A DNA stretch of 64,000 nucleotides from Chamaecyparis obtusa (taxonomy: Eukaryota > Streptophyta > Pinopsida > Cupressales > Cupressaceae). The translations under genes and the position numbers were made by a program. Location of the stretch: NCBI GenBank assembly GCA_027943335.1, contig BSBK01002085.1:664501-728500 (forward strand), read 5' to 3'. The notes under the pieces were generated by a model. That model was given only the letters and a program-made list of their open reading frames with translations. It was not told where the DNA came from and ran no database searches. Shown piece after piece: positions 37,721-49,470 of this stretch; position 1 is the stretch's first letter, and every line of letters begins with the position of its first letter.

Positions 37721-39282
37721 AACATAACTAGTACAAATCAATAAATCCATAAACCAAGACATCTTAAGTGTGTAGAAAAATTAGATCCCACTGACTTTTA
37801 TTGTACAAGCTAGTTTTTGCATATTCATAAAAAATGAGTGTGATTATTTTATAAAATGTTGAAAAGGTTTTAGTTACAATGCTCCAAAATATTGATCCTA
37901 AGTGTTCATATAATTTATATTTTTATCTTAATCATACAACTTACAATCCTATAATTAGTAATAATAATAAATATAATATAAATCAATTAATTATTTTAAT
38001 ATTACATCATAGGATCATAGTGTAGGGCATATGTGCCTTATACAACCACATGCATATATCATTTTTAAATGTTATACTTTTGACATGCTTTATCAATGAC
38101 ATTTTTGTATGAGATCTTTATCTATGTATTAAAATGCATATGTTGTGACTATATGTGATTGTCATGTAAGCACTAATGTTATTATTGATAATCATTGTAT
38201 TAATTTATCTCACGATCACATGGCTTTAGAATAATTTTTAATTGATACAATTATTGATCTTATTTCAATTATCTTATATAACATTGGGTGTTTTATTGTG
38301 TTTAAGCTATTTTTGATGGAGCAAGTATGTTTGATGTTTTATTTAGCTTCTAAAGGTAGTTATCTAGAGATGTTCATTTTGAACAAATATATCATGTTCA
38401 TCCCACCTCCCACTTAATTACGTAGCAAGACATATCTTGTACAAACCTAGACCCAACTACTGCTAATTCTAGTACCTAAGTGTCATGTTTAAATCTATAA
38501 AGTAAATAGGTCCTTTGTGCATGATTATTTATCTTGTTGCATTACATTTAATCTATTTCAAAATGTGTTTGTCATATTTGCAAAATATTGGTATGTGTTG
38601 TCCTGCATTTTGTCACCACAAAATGTAGGTAATAGTACAAAAATTTTGAACTTAGTTTCGTGTTTCTCTATGTTGAATCACTATTTAATTAGCCAATATT
38701 GATCGATCAGTTGATCTCAGTATGTTTAGTGAATCCTTTTACTGAAGGTTTTCATCAAGTCTTTTTTGTTTTGTCAGTTTGTCTTCCTATACTTGATTTT
38801 TGAATCCTTCAGCATCCTTTGGTGTGTTTTCAAGTGTGTTTTTAGTTGCTTTTAGTCTTTTTGTTTCGTCCAATCTCTTGCTTTTGGTTTTCCCTTTGAT
38901 TTGATCTATCTTAGGGCGTAATCAGACTTGTCAATCAAAAGATATGGTCATATAAGTGCCCAAAAAGTGGACTCTCCATGCTCAACTACATATTTAAAAA
39001 AATAGATGTTATTTTTTATAGTTGAGTTGCACTTTTTGAAAAACATAACATAAATTCAATTTATGTTATGTTTTTAAGTTACTTTATCACTTAATTTGAT
39101 CACTTAAGTGATTATAGTGCACTTTATGTTATATTTTGATGTTGAGTTGCTTTTAATTTTTCACTTAAGCAACTTTATCACTTTTTAGTTCTAATTTAAT
39201 GTTGAGATTTACTTTATGTTTTAAATCAACATATAAGTTAATATTACTTTATAAAATAATATTTGCACATTATATATTCATA
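36846..39282. other. AT-rich DNA, no gene recognised
   Basis: Apart from the 3' LTR relic (37540-37720) I see no domains. The segment 38990-39200 repeats motifs such as GTTGAGTTGC and CACTTAAG in a loose pattern that resumes at 40140, on the far side of the retroposed insertion. Confidence 0.4.
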
Positions 39283-40129
39283 TATATAGTATAAATAGTT
39301 TTTGATTAAGGTAAATATAGGTTTTCAATGGGCCACAAAACCATTTACAAAAGATGCTTAAAATATTCAATAGAGTTCATACAAACAAAGAACGCCTGCT
39401 AAGAAACAAAAGCAGGACCCAAAACCTACACACAATGATAAAAATAAACTAGCTCAAAAAGCCAAAAATGATAGTCGACAACAAATCTACTAGCAACCCT
39501 CCATTAAAAAGCCTGCACAAGTTACATCTTAGCTTTAGTGGCCTTTTCAGCCTCTTTCTGCATTTCCTCCATTTTCAGAATGGACTCTTTGAGGCTTGTA
39601 AGCTCCTTAGGAATTTCAGGAACTTTCCTCTTGAGGCTACTTTTGGTTCTCATTCCAGGTCCCGAAGACTAACCTTTACCCCCAACATCATCAACCACCA
39701 TAATGGTAGTCTTTTCCAGTAGAGTGCTCTCCAGGTAGGCATACACATATTTTAAGTTCATAATAGAGACCTTAAGGCCCTCATTGTTGTGCTTCATAAA
39801 TTCTCTAATACAATAACCATTATAGCTGATTTTTTCATTTACATCCTTCAACTTTTCATCCACAATCACAAAAATTCTAGCATTTAGGTTATCATTAGTA
39901 TTGTTAGTATTTACCTTCATCAAAACCTCTTTAGTGTAGTTTTATAGTCTTCCTTTTAGAGCCTCCATTTCTTCTTCCAGCGCCTTTAGATTGCAACCCA
40001 TTTCCTTCATTTCCTTACTGAGCCATTTTTCCATGTTGATTATGTGTCCAACAGTACTCCTAACCTCTTGTAGAATGTGATCATCAGTATCAAAGCCAGT
40101 TGAAGTTTCCTTATATAGTGTAAATAGTT
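39283..40129 (-). mobile_element. Retroposed insertion (811 bp) with 18-bp target duplications
   Basis: TATATAGTATAAATAGTT (39283-39300) recurs at 40112-40129 with a single A/G difference. Duplications of this length point to LINE-type (target-primed) retroposition. The insert is 39301-40111. The minus-strand coding content is consistent with a 5'-truncated copy, and only a weak A-rich 3' end (AATCAAA) remains. Confidence 0.65.
39515..40035 (-). pseudogene. Coiled-coil protein C-terminus inside the retroposed insertion
   Basis: One minus-strand frame reads MEKWLSKEMKEMGCNLKALE (from about 40035), an in-frame TAA, then LMKVNTNNTND, VIVDEKLKDVNEKISYNG, a further stop, and a basic end with SLKRKVPEIPKELTSLKESI and MQKEAEKATKAKM before its final stop. 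The charge pattern suggests a coiled coil. It is either a LINE-encoded product or a processed copy of a host gene; the family was not recognised. Confidence 0.45.
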
Positions 40130-40239
40130 ATTTTGGACCCCTTAAGTGATATTACACTCAACATTTAATTAGAAATGTGCTAAATTGTTCACTTAAGTTG
40201 TGTATAGCAATAACATGTTTACAATCTCCTACTTTTTAT

Positions 40240-41440
40240 GCAATTGCATCTCTAGAGTCCACTTTACATGTAAAAATAAGCTAAGACTTGTTTAAAAATA
40301 TGTCTTTGCATATATGCAATCCCTCCTCAAGAGTGCGATTTGTATTTTGAGTGAAAAATAAAATCTGTCTTTGCACTCCTAGAGTGTGATTTACTTGTAA
40401 AGTCACAAGTTAAGTCAAAAATCACGTGGTTGCAAGTTTTAAAATGCATGTAATGGCACTTGGAGAGTGCGATTTACATGTAAAAGTCTTCTTCTTCCAA
40501 ACAAAGCACATGCAAACACTCTCCTAGAGTGTGATTTGCACCTTTCAAGCAAAATACATGCAAAAGACATCACATGTAAATGCATTCTAAGAATGCGACT
40601 TTGTTGGAAGTTGCAATGAAGGATTTTTTTATGTAAAAATAAACTGTCTTTGCACTCCAAGAGTGCGACTTGGTTGGAAGCTTATATTTGAGACAAAAAC
40701 ATGCCAAAACGTGACATGTAAATGCCTCTGAAGAGTGCGAATTGGCTAGGAATGTGCATCTAAGTCAAAAAATGAAAAATGAAGCATGTGTTTGCCTCCC
40801 AAGACCCCAATTTTGACCAAGGGCACCATAACATGCTAAAATGTTACATGTCCTTACATCAACAAAGTGCAAATTTCACTAAGGACATCATTTCATATTA
40901 AAACCTCACAAAGGGAATCTGCATTTTTGTTTAGAGATACTACCCAAGTCATTTGAAGTCAAAAATAACTTATGTTATTGCACTTCAAGAGTGTGATTTG
41001 GCTGGGAGTCTTCTTTTTAAGCTTAAAACATTCATAACATTGCATGCATATGCATTGGAAGGCTGCGTTTTTTGTTGGGAGTCTCATCAAAGGGATTTGT
41101 TTACAAAACAACTCATGCACATGCACTTTTAGAGTCCGATTTTCCTCTGTATGCATGTTTCTCTCTTCCAAGAGTAAGATTTGTGCATTTTCAGCTCAAA
41201 ACACTTCATGCAAGGGCATCATTTGAATGCATTTCTTATAAAAAATGCCCAACAAGCTTGTTCTTGGTAAAACATTTTGCATTGGAAGGTTTTTACAAGT
41301 TGTTTTTTATCAAATGCATGTAAAAATGTGGCATGTTGTTGCATCTTGAGATCATTCTTTGCAACTTGGAAATGGTTAGAGGTTTTTGAGTTGTTGGATG
41401 CAAATACACTTCAAGATTCCGATTTTGGAGAAGACAACGT
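40240..41440. repeat. Degenerate array of AGAGTGCGATTTG motifs
   Basis: Variants of CNAGAGTGNGA(T/C)TTG(G) occur near 40330, 40383, 40465, 40523, 40590, 40657, 40733, 40985, 41060, 41128, 41172 and 41413, with spacings of about 45-85 bp in the first half. They are often followed by TTGGAAG or ACATGTAAA. This is probably an old tandem repeat in a retroelement leader or LTR. Confidence 0.6.
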
Positions 41441-42176
41441 CATTTCAACTTCTTTCTTCCATTTTTGGCTCATTGAGCTCCAAGTAAGTGAATGTATTTG
41501 ATTTTGCTTATGTATTTCACTTATTTTCCTACATTGTTGCATTTTATGACTCATTGTATCCATTTGTTCAAATGCAGCCCATGTATTTTGCATTTTAGGG
41601 TTTAAATAAGTTGAAATCTTCTCTTTGTCAATGCATACAAATCACCCTACACTCAAAAACAGAATTGCATGTGAAGGTTAGTTTCAAGTTTTGACATGTT
41701 TGAGTCAATAGCAAGAGGTATGTTTTGTTTTTCATTTTTTTTTGCTTGCTTGTTTGTTGTTTGTTTTTGAAGAAAGTTGAAATCATTCCCTCAAGAATGC
41801 AAGTGCATCCATTCATGCCAATTCATCCTTCATTCTCCAACACACGTAATTGTATCTCCCAAGTCCATTACATGTAAAAACATGTCATTCTCCATTACAT
41901 GTAATCACCTCCACCTCTCAAGAATTTGATTTTGGTAAAAGGTCACTATTTTAAATACCAAAATTACCATTTACACATTTCCATGTACTTCCAACTTGCA
42001 TTCTTGGCCATACAAACAAAGCCCCACATGCAATCCACCTTCACAAGTCTGATTTTTCTCCTATTTACCCATATACATGTTCTTTTCATTTCATTTGTAG
42101 CCAACATGTGTGTTCTATGAGTATCTAATCAATACTTCAAACACCTTATCATTGCAAGCCAAAGCTTAATCCTCTC
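41441..42176. other. Region upstream of the degraded large ORF
   Basis: No gene was seen. Several ACATGTAA palindrome-like motifs (41865-41905) recall those at 45895-45935 downstream of the ORF. Confidence 0.35.
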
Positions 42177-42364
42177 ATGGATCCAATCTCTTTAGATGAT
42201 GTATTTATGCTTGGAATTTCCATGTTGCAGCACATGATGTGTCAACACCAACAAAAACTAAAGGACAAATGAAATATCAACATGATAAAGAGATGGCTCA
42301 TTCTACAACCTCACTCATTTCATCATCTTTGAATCAAATCTCAGATACAAGAATTGGGTATGTT

Positions 42365-42717
42365 TGTTGGAATTATTTGCCGTTGCACCAAAAGCTCGAA
42401 CTGTCAATGCCCAATACAAATGCCAGATTTAACCTGATCAACGGGGGGTGGTTAAGCCATGTCACGAATCTCCAAGGAGGTGCTGACCACCAAGTCAACA
42501 ATCTCCCCCTCAGCATCGACTGAGCCTTCAGCACCCATTGAAGGGAGACTTGAACTCGTGACCCAAGGCTCTGATACCAATTGTTGGAATCATTTGCCGT
42601 TGCACCAAAAGCTCAAACTGTTAATGCCCAATACAAATGCCAGATTTAACTCGATCCACGGGGGGCAGTTAAGCCATGTCACGAATCTCCAAGGAGGTGC
42701 TGACCACCAAGTCAACA
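42365..42717 (-). mobile_element. Structurally complete TRIM retrotransposon, 353 bp
   Basis: Two 136-bp direct repeats (42365-42500 and 42582-42717), TGTTGG...TCAACA, differ at about 8 positions. They flank an 81-bp interior. Read on the minus strand, the interior starts with AT and TGGTATCAGAGC (42579-42568), a perfect initiator-Met primer site, and ends with the purine tract GAGGGGGAGAT (42511-42501). Both flanks carry ATGTT (42360-42364 and 42718-42722). No protein is encoded; mobilisation would need enzymes from another element. Confidence 0.92.
42568..42579 (-). other. Primer binding site of the TRIM
   Basis: GCTCTGATACCA on the plus strand is the exact complement of TGGTATCAGAGC, the plant initiator-Met tRNA primer site, two bases from the LTR. 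Confidence 0.9.
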
Positions 42718-45700
42718 ATGTTGACATGACCAATTTATTGCAAAGGCTTGAAGATCCTACCAACAAGGAACTACGACAAATCAAGAGGAGTAATATTCAC
42801 TTGATTTTTACTTTCCCTATGGCTACTCTTGAACTTGAATTTGTCTTTGAATGTGCATGCCATTTCAATCCCAAGGGCAAGACAGTCAAAGATATAGATG
42901 GAAAAGTAATTTTCAGTTTGGATCCAAAAGTCATTGAACAAATTTTCAGGATTCTTCCAAGTCCTGAATGTGCAGATTTGTTTAAGGATATATCCATACA
43001 ACTGTGGAGCCAAAATAAGTCAGATTATCAAAGATACATGAATGACCAATGGCTGGTTAATAAAAGGTCAAATTTCTCCAGATGGCCAAAGACAATACAC
43101 AGATCTAACTTCTCTCGAGAAGTTAATGATTTGATAACAATCTTTAGTAGAATCTATGGTCTCAAGGATTCTTGTAGTTTTGAACCATGGATGCATAAAT
43201 TCATTTTTCAAATTCTTGAAAATAAAGAACCAAATTACTGGGGAAAACTTGTAAGCACAACATTGTGCGAATATTTGAGCCATGTGGGTACATCAATACC
43301 TTTTTATATGAATTCTTATTTGGTCTACATTGTTGCAGCCATGGGGACATTTTCTGGACTCTCCACTAAAGGTGATCGTTCATTGGTACCCATTTGGGAA
43401 TATCATGATCAAATCACGCTTACACAGAGAAAATACCATTACAAGAGGGTGCAAGATGTGTTCTTTGGGCACTTCAGATGCCTTTTTGATAAAGAATTAA
43501 CAATCAAGAGACTGTCAGATGAAGCTTGGAAAAAGGATCATCCTCATGGAGATGGCAAGGCAACTCATGGAAGTGCAATCGTATCAACACAATCAGCATA
43601 GGCTAGGTTTTGGTATCACCACCGCTAAACCCCTCCAAATTGGTCGATATACACTCTATTCAGTGTATAAGGTAAAAACAAAGGAAGCAAAACTTCAACT
43701 TATCACATTGAAGAAATTCAAAGCTAGGTCTAAGACTTTGATTATACAGGGATGCATTCGAAAATCAAAACAGCCTTCACCCATGTTCATCGCATGGAAG
43801 ATGTGTGGTTGATTTATGCATTGAGGTGGATATCATGAAAATGGATTAATGCAGGCCCACCTTGCAAAAAATCATTGATCTTAACATGGTCGAAACTCTA
43901 GAAGGGTTTGAGATTGAAGATGATGGCCTAGTCATGGATCTAGAGTATTATAATACTCAGTTTGAAAATCTTGTCCCTTTTCCCATTCAGTGGCAACAAA
44001 AAGAAGGGAATTTTGTCTTTGATAGATTCCAATCTATTTTGTTGAAAACCAATAAATGGCTGAAAATAAAAGGCCTCAAGAGAGTACATCCAAAGGTTGG
44101 GGTAGACTGCAATCATTTTGGCCCTATTGGAAAGAGATCACAGGTGGAAATCAAAAGCAAGGTTGAGTCTTCTTCTTCCTCTCAATTAGTTAAAGCTATC
44201 AAGTTTACACTTAGAGGGGAAAAAGGGTCGAATCCACCCTTAGGTCCTATTCAAACACCCCTGCAAGAGGAAGAATCAAATGAAGGAGAAGGAGCAATAA
44301 TGATCATATCTCCTCCTCAGTTGCCAAATAACAAGGATCCATCTAATTAGGAGGAGCCATTTCTTAATATGGTAGATAATGACATGGATTCATTAAACAC
44401 TGTATTCACTCCTGCTATTTCTTTTTCAGAGATGAATATGTCTGCATTTCCTATCTCTTCCGTAGCTCCTTCCCTCCTCACAATAGGACATTGTGAGAAT
44501 CTAGCCAATGTTTTTGGTGACTTGTGAGCTCTCATGGAAGGTCAAGTTTCCCAACTTGATACTTCGGTTGCAAGCTTTGAAGCATTCATGATAGAGTTGT
44601 CTAAAAGAACACCCATGGTTTTTACTGTGCAAATAGAGGCATGCACTATGACAATAGAGATAGAATCGGGATTAATGCCTACCACAATCACTATTTCAAG
44701 TCCAACAAAGGAGGGTTTCAGTTTGCTATCATGGTTGGGAAAAATCACCATGAAAAAAAGAAAAGTCATATTACCCTTGGATGATTTATCTACCAAGAAA
44801 GGTAAATCTAAGACCTTAAAGGCTAAGGTTGTCTCAAGAATCATTGTTGGTGATGAGAAAACCAAATATGTTGAGATTGCAGAACTCTTGGTAGACAAAC
44901 CAGCTAAAGAACTTACTTGCTCTGATTACAAGTTCACCAAGGTAGAACTTGGTAAACAATCACGACTGGGATGTCTGTAGGATGCTCAAGATGCACTCTC
45001 AAATGTGTCTAAAAGAAATCATGAACTTTGGGAAAAGAAGAACTTGTTGAAACATGAGAATGCTCATCTTCATGAAATTATTCGTCAACAAGCATCTCAA
45101 TCTGTCACCATTTCATCACAAATGGCTCAGGTGAACAGGAGAGCAGAAGCAACAAAGGCTTGGTTTGAAGAGGTTTTCTCAAGAGTTTAATCAATCAAAA
45201 ATACACACAAAGTCCTTGAATGTATTAGGGATATTGAGGAAAGACTCCATGACATGATTGCTTCCTTCAACCAAGACATCAATAACCTGAAAGAAGATTT
45301 AGGCACCTGGGAGCAAATGGATTACAAGGTTTTAGATGCTCTTATTTCATATGATATCATTCCATCCAGGAACATGTTCTATCAAAATCAGGGGCTCATG
45401 GATTAAAAAGTCCAAGGACTAGAGAAGCTTTTGACAAAACTGCAAGAGGAGCTAGAAAGTTGTCAGGCAGTGGAACAAGACGTCACCAATAATCTCAGGC
45501 ATTTGGGATGTGAAGTTCTTACCAGAGATGATAACCTCTTCTCTGAAGAAGAAATGACCACATGGTATACAGACAGAGCTAATGTTGATTTCGATTCTGA
45601 AGGGTTTGGAGCACATACAATGGACAAATTTGCTACATATAAATTTGTGGCAAAACACTTGAGGGATTCTCTTGTAGATGATTACAAGGTTGTGAAATCA

Positions 45701-45880
45701 ACTTGTACAGATGCAATCAGGATTGAAGCCATTTCAGAGACCATGAAGATTTCAGATCTTCCTATTATTCATGATTGTATTGCCAAATATAAGGTCTTCC
45801 TTGATAATTTCAAGGATTGATTCACTTTCCTTTATCTTTCTGTTTTAGTTTTTATGCTTTGTAGATTGGAGAAGATGAAT

Positions 45881-46806
45881 TGCATGCAATGCAATTACAT
45901 GTAATTCGATTACATATCCTTATGACATGTAATCTAATAATTCTTCTCACCTAGTTTTATCGGGTCAAAGTGGTCGAGTTGCTCCCACTTTTTCCTCCTT
46001 TTTCTCATTTCTTTTCCTATAAAAGGAATGACCCTCTCATTGTAAAATCTATCTTAATTTTTATGCAAGAAACTTTGCCAAACTTGTGCAAGCATAACTG
46101 TGATTGTATAGTACTATTTTGGAATAAAATAAATAGAAAGAAACAATTGGAGCTGAAGCTGTGATTGAGTGCAATTGTGGCAAATCAAATTGGAAGCTGT
46201 GACTGCAATTTGGTTTTACTATCTTTATATTTATATGATTCTTGTGTCTTGTTAAGAGAAAATTGAAAATAAAAAACAATCCGAGCCAAACTATGACTGG
46301 GAGCGATTGTGGTAATATAAAACTAGAAGCTGTGACTGCAGGTTACATTACCATCTTATTTTCATGCACTTTGTTAGAATAGTTAGAAAATCTCTACTTC
46401 TGGAAGTCTGTGTGCCCCAATGGTAGAGTTATTTCTTATAGAATAGATAAACAAGTCTTAGAGCCAAGCCGGTATGCTTTTCAATCAACCTGTGAGTTGG
46501 TGGTAGTTTATCGATATCACTATTTCCAGCTTTTAGATAGAAGTGTAGTTTAGAGATTAAAGTTTTGCCCATTACTCATTTTCCGGGTAAGTGGACTCCT
46601 TGAAAGGTAAGAAAGAATATTTGTAACATCCTATTTTGATAATCTCTTAACTTCTTGATTACCTCGAGTTGATCCAAGGAACAGTGAGAAGGGGGAGCCT
46701 TCCCTTTAAGGTAGGAGAGACATTGTCTCATACGCTGTGGCTGGTATCCCTATTTTGTAAATGGATTTTTTCCCAGAACTGCTGGTTGTAAAATATCCAC
46801 CCAACA
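45881..46806 (+). mobile_element. LTR candidate (about 926 bp) following the degraded ORF
   Basis: It is preceded by the purine-rich TTGGAGAAGATGAAT (45866-45880), starts TGCATGCAATGC and ends ACCCAACA. A promoter-like TTTTCCTATAAAAGG lies at 46013-46027, followed by TCTCATTGTAAAATC, the same U3/R layout as the LTR at 20066-21052. No partner LTR was found upstream of the ORF, so the start is uncertain; TGTTTTAG at 45841 is the alternative. Confidence 0.45.
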
Positions 46807-48808
46807 GTATGCATAAATTTATAAGATAATAAATTGTGTATTTGTGAAAAAGGTCTAATACATTGTTTCATTTAGGTGAAGATGAAATTGTAATGATCCC
46901 AACGACAATCGCTAGCCGTACGACTCCTGATAGCCTCCCTCACACCCAACCCTATCCATAGAGTAGGAAATGAGCACTGTAATGTTCCAAAGGGAGATAG
47001 CTTCCATCGTTAGCTCTATCTATGCATACAAAAACCTATTCATGCCCAGTTGGGGCCTACCTTTTCACCCATACAGAAACCTTGGCCCACTCAATGTTGT
47101 ACGATGGTCACCTTGTCATACGATGACCCTATCGTCGTATAGTAAAGAGTCACCCATACAATATTGCTGATGTCGTACGATGACAATGAGTCACCAATAT
47201 GGTGGCTTCTTCATGCATGTCCAAGCCTCCATGAACTATTGTAGATCCTACACTGTACGAAATAATGGAATTGTCTTCAAATAATTATTAGGAGGTTTCG
47301 ATGTATATTAGATCTAGACTCAAGAACACAATACTCAACAAATTGCTCAGTTGTAATGGAGTAACTTGTACAGAAATCGAGATAAACTTTCAATAACAAA
47401 ACATAGAGTTTCTACACAAAATGGTTCAGATTACATCAAATTGCACAGATAAGTAGACTAGGGTGGTTGTTAACCATCAAAATTGTGAATACCAGAATAG
47501 GGAAGATCTGTCACCTCTAAAACGACAGAGAATGCTGAACTTCCAACTGGAATTCACAAATACAAATAAAATATCCAAAACAGATACCTACAACAACTAG
47601 CTCGACCTTATAAATGGCTCCAAGAAACTTCCCAAAGGATAACAAAATGCACCGACACAACCAAAATAATAATAACTAACTTAATAAAAAGGGCCCAAAA
47701 GACATTACAATTAAATTTCGGGGCCAAACAAATAAAATATTTAATTATATTGGTGACATTATAGAAATTTAAAATATATTTGTCTCATTAAGAAATAAAA
47801 TATTATTAGATATATGAAATTAACATTTTATTTTAATTGGATTCAATTTGATATGTAAAAGTGATTGGGAAATCTCATTGAAATAAATATGTAATGAATA
47901 ATTTTATTAAAAAAGACATGGTGTGAAAAATAAATATGTTTATAACTACTTTAAAATTATTCGAACATACCAAAATTAAAGAAAAGGGAAAAAAATAAAG
48001 TTAAAGGAAAACAAAGCATTTGAAAAAAAAAAATATTAGATCATTTTCTATTTTGAAAAGATTTTTTTTATTTTTTTTTTGTTTTTGTTTTTGAAAGAAT
48101 GTATTTTTGGATTTGCTTGGAATTGCTTTGGTATGATAAAAGCCTTTTTATGTATCTTTTCTTATCATAAACGGATTCTTCACTTGGTATAAGTAATTTT
48201 TTGTTTCTGAAGTCTTTTAAAATGTAAAACTTTACTTTTGCCATCACCACAAAAGATAAATCCATATAACCTATTCATTTGCAGGAGTGAATGAAGTGGA
48301 TTGTAAGCAAATTTCATCTATCTAATCTGCTTTAGGGTTTGTAGGTTAGCTTGGGGAACCCCAACTCACCTTCATGTTTCATTTTAGTGTTTCTCCATGT
48401 TTTTCTTATTACATTTCTAAGACTTCTGTTTATGCCTCTTACATTGTGTATTAGTATGCATGCCATTGTGTTATGAAATGATCTTGTGAAATCTAAAACG
48501 TGTAAAAGTGTTTAGCTAATTTAATGTCAATTTTATATCACAAAAATATAATTCATCCTATTTTTATCCATTAATATCTTAAGCACGAATTTAAAGCATT
48601 AAATATACACTAGTTCAAATGATAAACATGCCATCCAAATATTATGACAAGAAATGGTGTAAAACAAATTAAACAACCAAAATTGAAAAACATTTATTCC
48701 AACCACAAAAAAATATCCATCAAATTATACGAGGTCTAAGCACTATAATATAAGATAAAATTTTTACGTCCACGAGGCTAAACATAGCCTATGGGACAGC
48801 AAGACATC
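46807..48808. other. Repeat-like and AT-rich spacer
   Basis: The segment 46886-47712 is bounded by AATTGTAATG and CATTACAATT (10-bp inverted ends) and contains several GTACGA motifs (46915, 47098, 47176, 47255); it may be a decayed LTR or other element. 47720-48260 is very AT-rich. No gene was recognised. Confidence 0.35.
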
Positions 48809-48963
48809 TTAAGCTGACTTTGGTAACTTGGTCCGTTTCTTGTGCAAGCTGATGATGAGCCCATCTAACTTCTCAATGTACTCCTCACTGAATAGGTTAT
48901 GCCAAAAACTATCCGATATAGTATCCACAAATTTATCCCTGTTGTTCTTATAGACTTCACATT
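48809..48963 (-). CDS. Possible terminal exon, unknown protein
   Basis: On the minus strand a pyrimidine-rich stretch ending TTATTATTTTAG (acceptor) is followed by an open stretch reading YKNNRDKFVDTISDSFWHNL, then SEEYIEKLDGLIISLHKKRT, ending KLPKSA and TAA (48811-48809). The composition looks protein-like. It lies about 280 bp downstream of the methyltransferase stop codon. I could not connect it in frame to that gene with any visible GT donor, so it may be an alternative last exon, a neighbouring gene's end, or chance. Length 155 bp. Confidence 0.3.
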
Positions 48964-49244
48964 CTAAAATAATAATTTTTATTGGCAGTCATATGGTGTA
49001 CCCAAATGAACTCTACAAATGATGACGGCAAACCAAATGAAGGTTGAACACTAACACTAACACTAAAATTCTCGTAGAAAAGCATGCAATAACCCTAATG
49101 AACACAAGTCATAATGGCAAAATATATAGCAGCGACATCATAATTATTTCAAGGAAGCCCAACAAAAATTGGCAATGATTAAATATGGAAGGGATGACCA
49201 TAAATTAACTTTCCAGCATATAGTTAAACTGACGAATTTCAGTT

Positions 49245-49470
49245 TTAGCCTGACAATAACACCTGCCTACAATTTTTGGCCTGGCAGAAGCATTTGACAG
49301 CTGATGGTTCATCAGCCGTCTCTAGAGAAGGTTCTTCCTGGACATACTTGTAATCATACGTAAGCTCTTCACCAATTTCGATGTCACGGCATGCATACAG
49401 ACCTATCCGAAAAATCCTGGGGTCTAATGTTTCCGTATACACTCTGTACATTCGTAAGTTACCTTCACAG
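49245..49470 (-). CDS. Exon: SET C-terminus and post-SET, stop codon
   Basis: The acceptor AATTGGCAG ends at 49471. It completes NHSC and carries GEELTYDYKYV, the post-SET CFCQAKNC and the TAA. 226 bp. Confidence 0.85.

Larger units (their letters stand above)
42177..45820 (+). pseudogene. Large degraded ORF of unknown family, probably retroelement-borne
   Basis: The likely start is ATG at 42177 (MDPISLDDVFMLGISMLQHM), with a frameshift near 42270. The frame then runs to 42364, is interrupted by a TRIM insertion, and resumes at 42723 in the phase expected if 358 bp were removed. The N-terminal part (to 43601) looks globular, with ATLELEFVFECACHFNPKGK and WMHKFIFQILENKEPNYWGK. After a further frame change one frame continues from 43862 to 45820 with five in-frame stops (44348, 44526, 44978, 45188, 45404). 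Its C-terminal third is predicted to be helical or coiled coil (SKRNHELWEKKNLLKHENAH; VQGLEKLLTKLQEELESCQ). The original protein would be about 1,080 aa. No gag, pol or host domain was recognised. An LTR candidate follows at 45881, so it may be an element's own ORF. Confidence 0.55.

Noticed and set aside
42239..42523. Frame running from the ORF into the TRIM
   Set aside because: The part after 42364 is TRIM sequence read through, not host protein.
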